Of a stretch of DNA of 8,054 nucleotides, positions 6,837 through 8,054 are shown piece by piece (within the stretch, counting starts at the first letter, position 1; each line of letters opens with the position of its first letter). Under the pieces are notes generated by a model. It was given only the letters and a program-made list of their open reading frames with translations, was not told the origin of the DNA and did not search any database. A program made the translations under genes and the position numbers. This DNA is from Microbacteriaceae bacterium (GTDB lineage Bacteria; Actinomycetota; Actinomycetes; Actinomycetales; Microbacteriaceae): the NCBI GenBank assembly GCA_030725885.1, contig JANRET010000039.1, positions 1 to 8,054 on the forward strand, read 5' to 3'.

Positions 6837-7396
6837 GGGCGGGAACCCAGCGCGTGGAGCGCGATGCGAATTCGTTCAGGCAACGCCGACGTCGGATGGT
6901 CACGCACCACGTCGCGCGCGACATCGCGTGCAATGGTCGAGGCCCAGCCCAGGCCGGTGAGCGCATCTGCCAGTTGTGTGATGTCTCCGCCGGCAGCGTG
7001 GGGCAGCTTTCCGGTCAAAGAGACGATGATGAGCGACGCGGTTTTTTGCCCGATCCCCGGGACGCTGCGAAAACGGGAGTCGTCACCGGCTTCGACCGCT
7101 TCGGCGATCTCGCGCGCGGGCATTTGCGACAGAATCGCGAGAGCGGTGCGCGGACCGACACCCGTCACTCCCCTCAGTGAGGTGAACAACTGTTTGTCGT
7201 CCAGCGAAAGGAAACCGAACAACAACCACTCGTCCTCGCGTGGGATGAGGACCGTGTGGAGAAACGCTTCGGAGCCGACGGTGAGTGACGCGGCCACGTC
7301 GAGCGGGACTGAGACCAACAGTCCCATTCCGTTGGCCTCGACAACGACATCGTGGATTCCCGACGCCGTGACGATTCCTCGGACGGTCGCTAACAT
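6833..7396 (-). CDS. ruvA: Holliday junction branch migration protein RuvA
   Basis: RuvA is 187 residues long and forms tetramers that bind the four-way junction and load RuvB. Domain I starts with MLATVRGIV, matching the usual 'MI..L.G.V' beginning. The acidic pin region is [10 protein letters not shown] (53-62), with D55-E56 in the place of the strand-separating acidic pair. Domain II has two helix-hairpin-helix motifs, [13 protein letters not shown] (77-89) and [13 protein letters not shown] (112-124), which contact the DNA backbone. Domain III, about 138-187, is the small helical part that binds RuvB, after a short flexible linker. The ATG at 7396 is 9 nt after the ruvC stop, with a weak GGGGA just before it. 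The stop overlaps the ruvB start by 4 nt. Length is slightly below the roughly 200 residues usual in the family. Confidence 0.96.
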   Translation of the reverse strand: MLATVRGIVTASGIHDVVVEANGMGLLVSVPLDVAASLTVGSEAFLHTVLIPREDEWLLFGFLSLDDKQLFTSLRGVTGVGPRTALAILSQMPAREIAEAVEAGDDSRFRSVPGIGQKTASLIIVSLTGKLPHAAGGDITQLADALTGLGWASTIARDVARDVVRDHPTSALPERIRIALHALGSRP

Positions 7397-7405
7397 TTCC
7401 CCAGC

Positions 7406-7951
7406 CTACGAGCGTGTCGTGCCTAACGCCGTTCGCCACGCGCGCTGGGCCGCGGTTTCCCCCGCCAGAGCCGACGTTCCCCCGCGCCACGCGTGACAGA
7501 TTGCGAGGGCAAGGGCATCTGCGGCGTCAGCAGGCTTGGGTGGGGCGTCGAGCTTCAAGATCGCGGTCACCATCGCCGTTACCTGGTTTTTGTCGGCCCG
7601 CCCGTACCCCGTCACGGCGGCCTTCACTTCACTCGGCGTGTGAAGTGCCACGGCGAGACCTCGTTCGGCCGCCAGCATCAGCGCAATACCCGCGACCTGC
7701 GCGGTCCCGATAACAGAGCGCACGTTGTGTTGTGCGAATACTCGCTCGATGGCGATGACATCCGGGGGGAACTCGTCCAGTACCGCCACGAGTCCGTTGC
7801 GAATTGTGAGTAGGCGTTGTTCGAGGGGAAGTTCGGCAGCACTGCGAATTACGGAGACGTGAACGAACGAGACCGTTCGGGCGCCGGCCGCATCGATCAC
7901 CCCAACACCACACCGCGTCAGGCCGGGGTCAACGCCGAGGATTCGTGACAC
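7406..7951 (-). CDS. ruvC: Crossover junction endodeoxyribonuclease RuvC
   Basis: RuvC is 181 residues long, the dimeric resolvase that cuts Holliday junctions symmetrically with Mg2+. The N-terminus [16 protein letters not shown] (2-17) is the classical RNase H-fold start with catalytic D8. The second acidic residue is E69 in [13 protein letters not shown] (67-79). The last two are D142 and D145 in [12 protein letters not shown] (142-153), the normal spacing. YGRADKNQV (116-124) is also conserved. The GTG start at 7951 follows the TAA of yebC with no intervening base, and any ribosome binding site would lie inside the last codons of yebC, where none is strong. Reinitiation after yebC is plausible. 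The protein acts with RuvA and RuvB encoded next. Confidence 0.96.
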   Translation of the reverse strand: MSRILGVDPGLTRCGVGVIDAAGARTVSFVHVSVIRSAAELPLEQRLLTIRNGLVAVLDEFPPDVIAIERVFAQHNVRSVIGTAQVAGIALMLAAERGLAVALHTPSEVKAAVTGYGRADKNQVTAMVTAILKLDAPPKPADAADALALAICHAWRGGTSALAGETAAQRAWRTALGTTRS

Positions 7952-8054
7952 TTAGTCGTCCGCGTCGAGTTCGGCCTGAACTTCTGCTGAGATGGAGTAA
8001 TTCGCGAAGATGTTTTGCACATCATCGAGGTCGTCGAGGGCATCGACAAGCTGA
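7952..8054 (-). CDS. yebC: YebC/PmpR family protein, C-terminal tail (5' part outside window)
   Basis: Read from the right edge on the minus strand, 33 residues precede a TAA at 7954-7952. They contain LVDALDDLDDVQNIFANYS, the well-conserved end of the YebC/TACO1 family (usual form 'L...LEDLDDVQ.VY.N..'). The remainder is an acidic tail ending in ELDADD. Family members have been described as transcriptional regulators and, more recently, as factors that help ribosomes through difficult sequences. Only the C-terminus is visible, so domain completeness cannot be judged. Its place directly before ruvC is the usual bacterial arrangement and supports the call. Confidence 0.9.
   Translation of the reverse strand, partial: QLVDALDDLDDVQNIFANYSISAEVQAELDADD

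Noticed and set aside
6579..7496. 305-codon plus-strand open frame opposite ruvA and ruvB
   Set aside because: It lies wholly antisense to two genes with complete conserved motifs, resembles no family I recognise, and is Arg/Ser/Thr/Pro-rich, as expected of a shadow frame in GC-rich DNA.

Overview
The window is a compact block of housekeeping genes from a bacterial chromosome, most likely an actinobacterium. Support comes from the gene order yebC-ruvC-ruvA-ruvB-yajC-secD-secF-rel on one strand, the actinobacterial style of SecD and SecF (a long extracytoplasmic SecD domain, a GIEFRGG motif in SecF), a long bifunctional-type Rel, moderately high GC by eye, and GTG starts. A Microbacteriaceae-like, streamlined genome is my best guess. 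It rests on recall of protein style and on the near absence of intergenic DNA, not on a search.

Layout: the only plus-strand gene is the 3' part of a DUF349-family gene (1-462), cut by the left edge. It converges on rel, and the two stop codons overlap. Everything else is on the minus strand and is transcribed from right to left: the yebC tail (right edge), ruvC, ruvA, ruvB, yajC, secD, secF and rel. Spacing is minimal: 0 nt (yebC/ruvC), 9 nt (ruvC/ruvA), a 4-nt GTGA overlap (ruvA/ruvB), 45 nt (ruvB/yajC), 14 nt (yajC/secD), a 4-nt ATGA overlap (secD/secF) and 34 nt (secF/rel). No gene-free stretch approaches 300 bases, and I see no tRNA, rRNA, CRISPR array, insertion sequence or prophage.

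How the genes work together: RuvABC processes Holliday junctions. YajC-SecD-SecF is the accessory complex of the Sec translocon. Rel makes and degrades the alarmone (p)ppGpp. These functions are unrelated, but their clustering is common in actinobacteria.

The exceptional feature is rel. It is split into two open reading frames, one with the HD hydrolase domain (2161-2670) and one with the synthetase, TGS, zinc-finger and ACT domains (459-2174). Compared with the family from memory, about 12 residues are missing at the junction. The sequence there fits a 41-nt deletion between two copies of the 7-mer GCACGTG, which shifted the frame and placed a TGA directly after the hydrolase motif. All catalytic motifs remain on both sides, and the second frame has an ATG that overlaps the first frame's stop region by 14 nt. 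This is either a recent disruption, an assembly artefact, or a genuinely divided alarmone enzyme.
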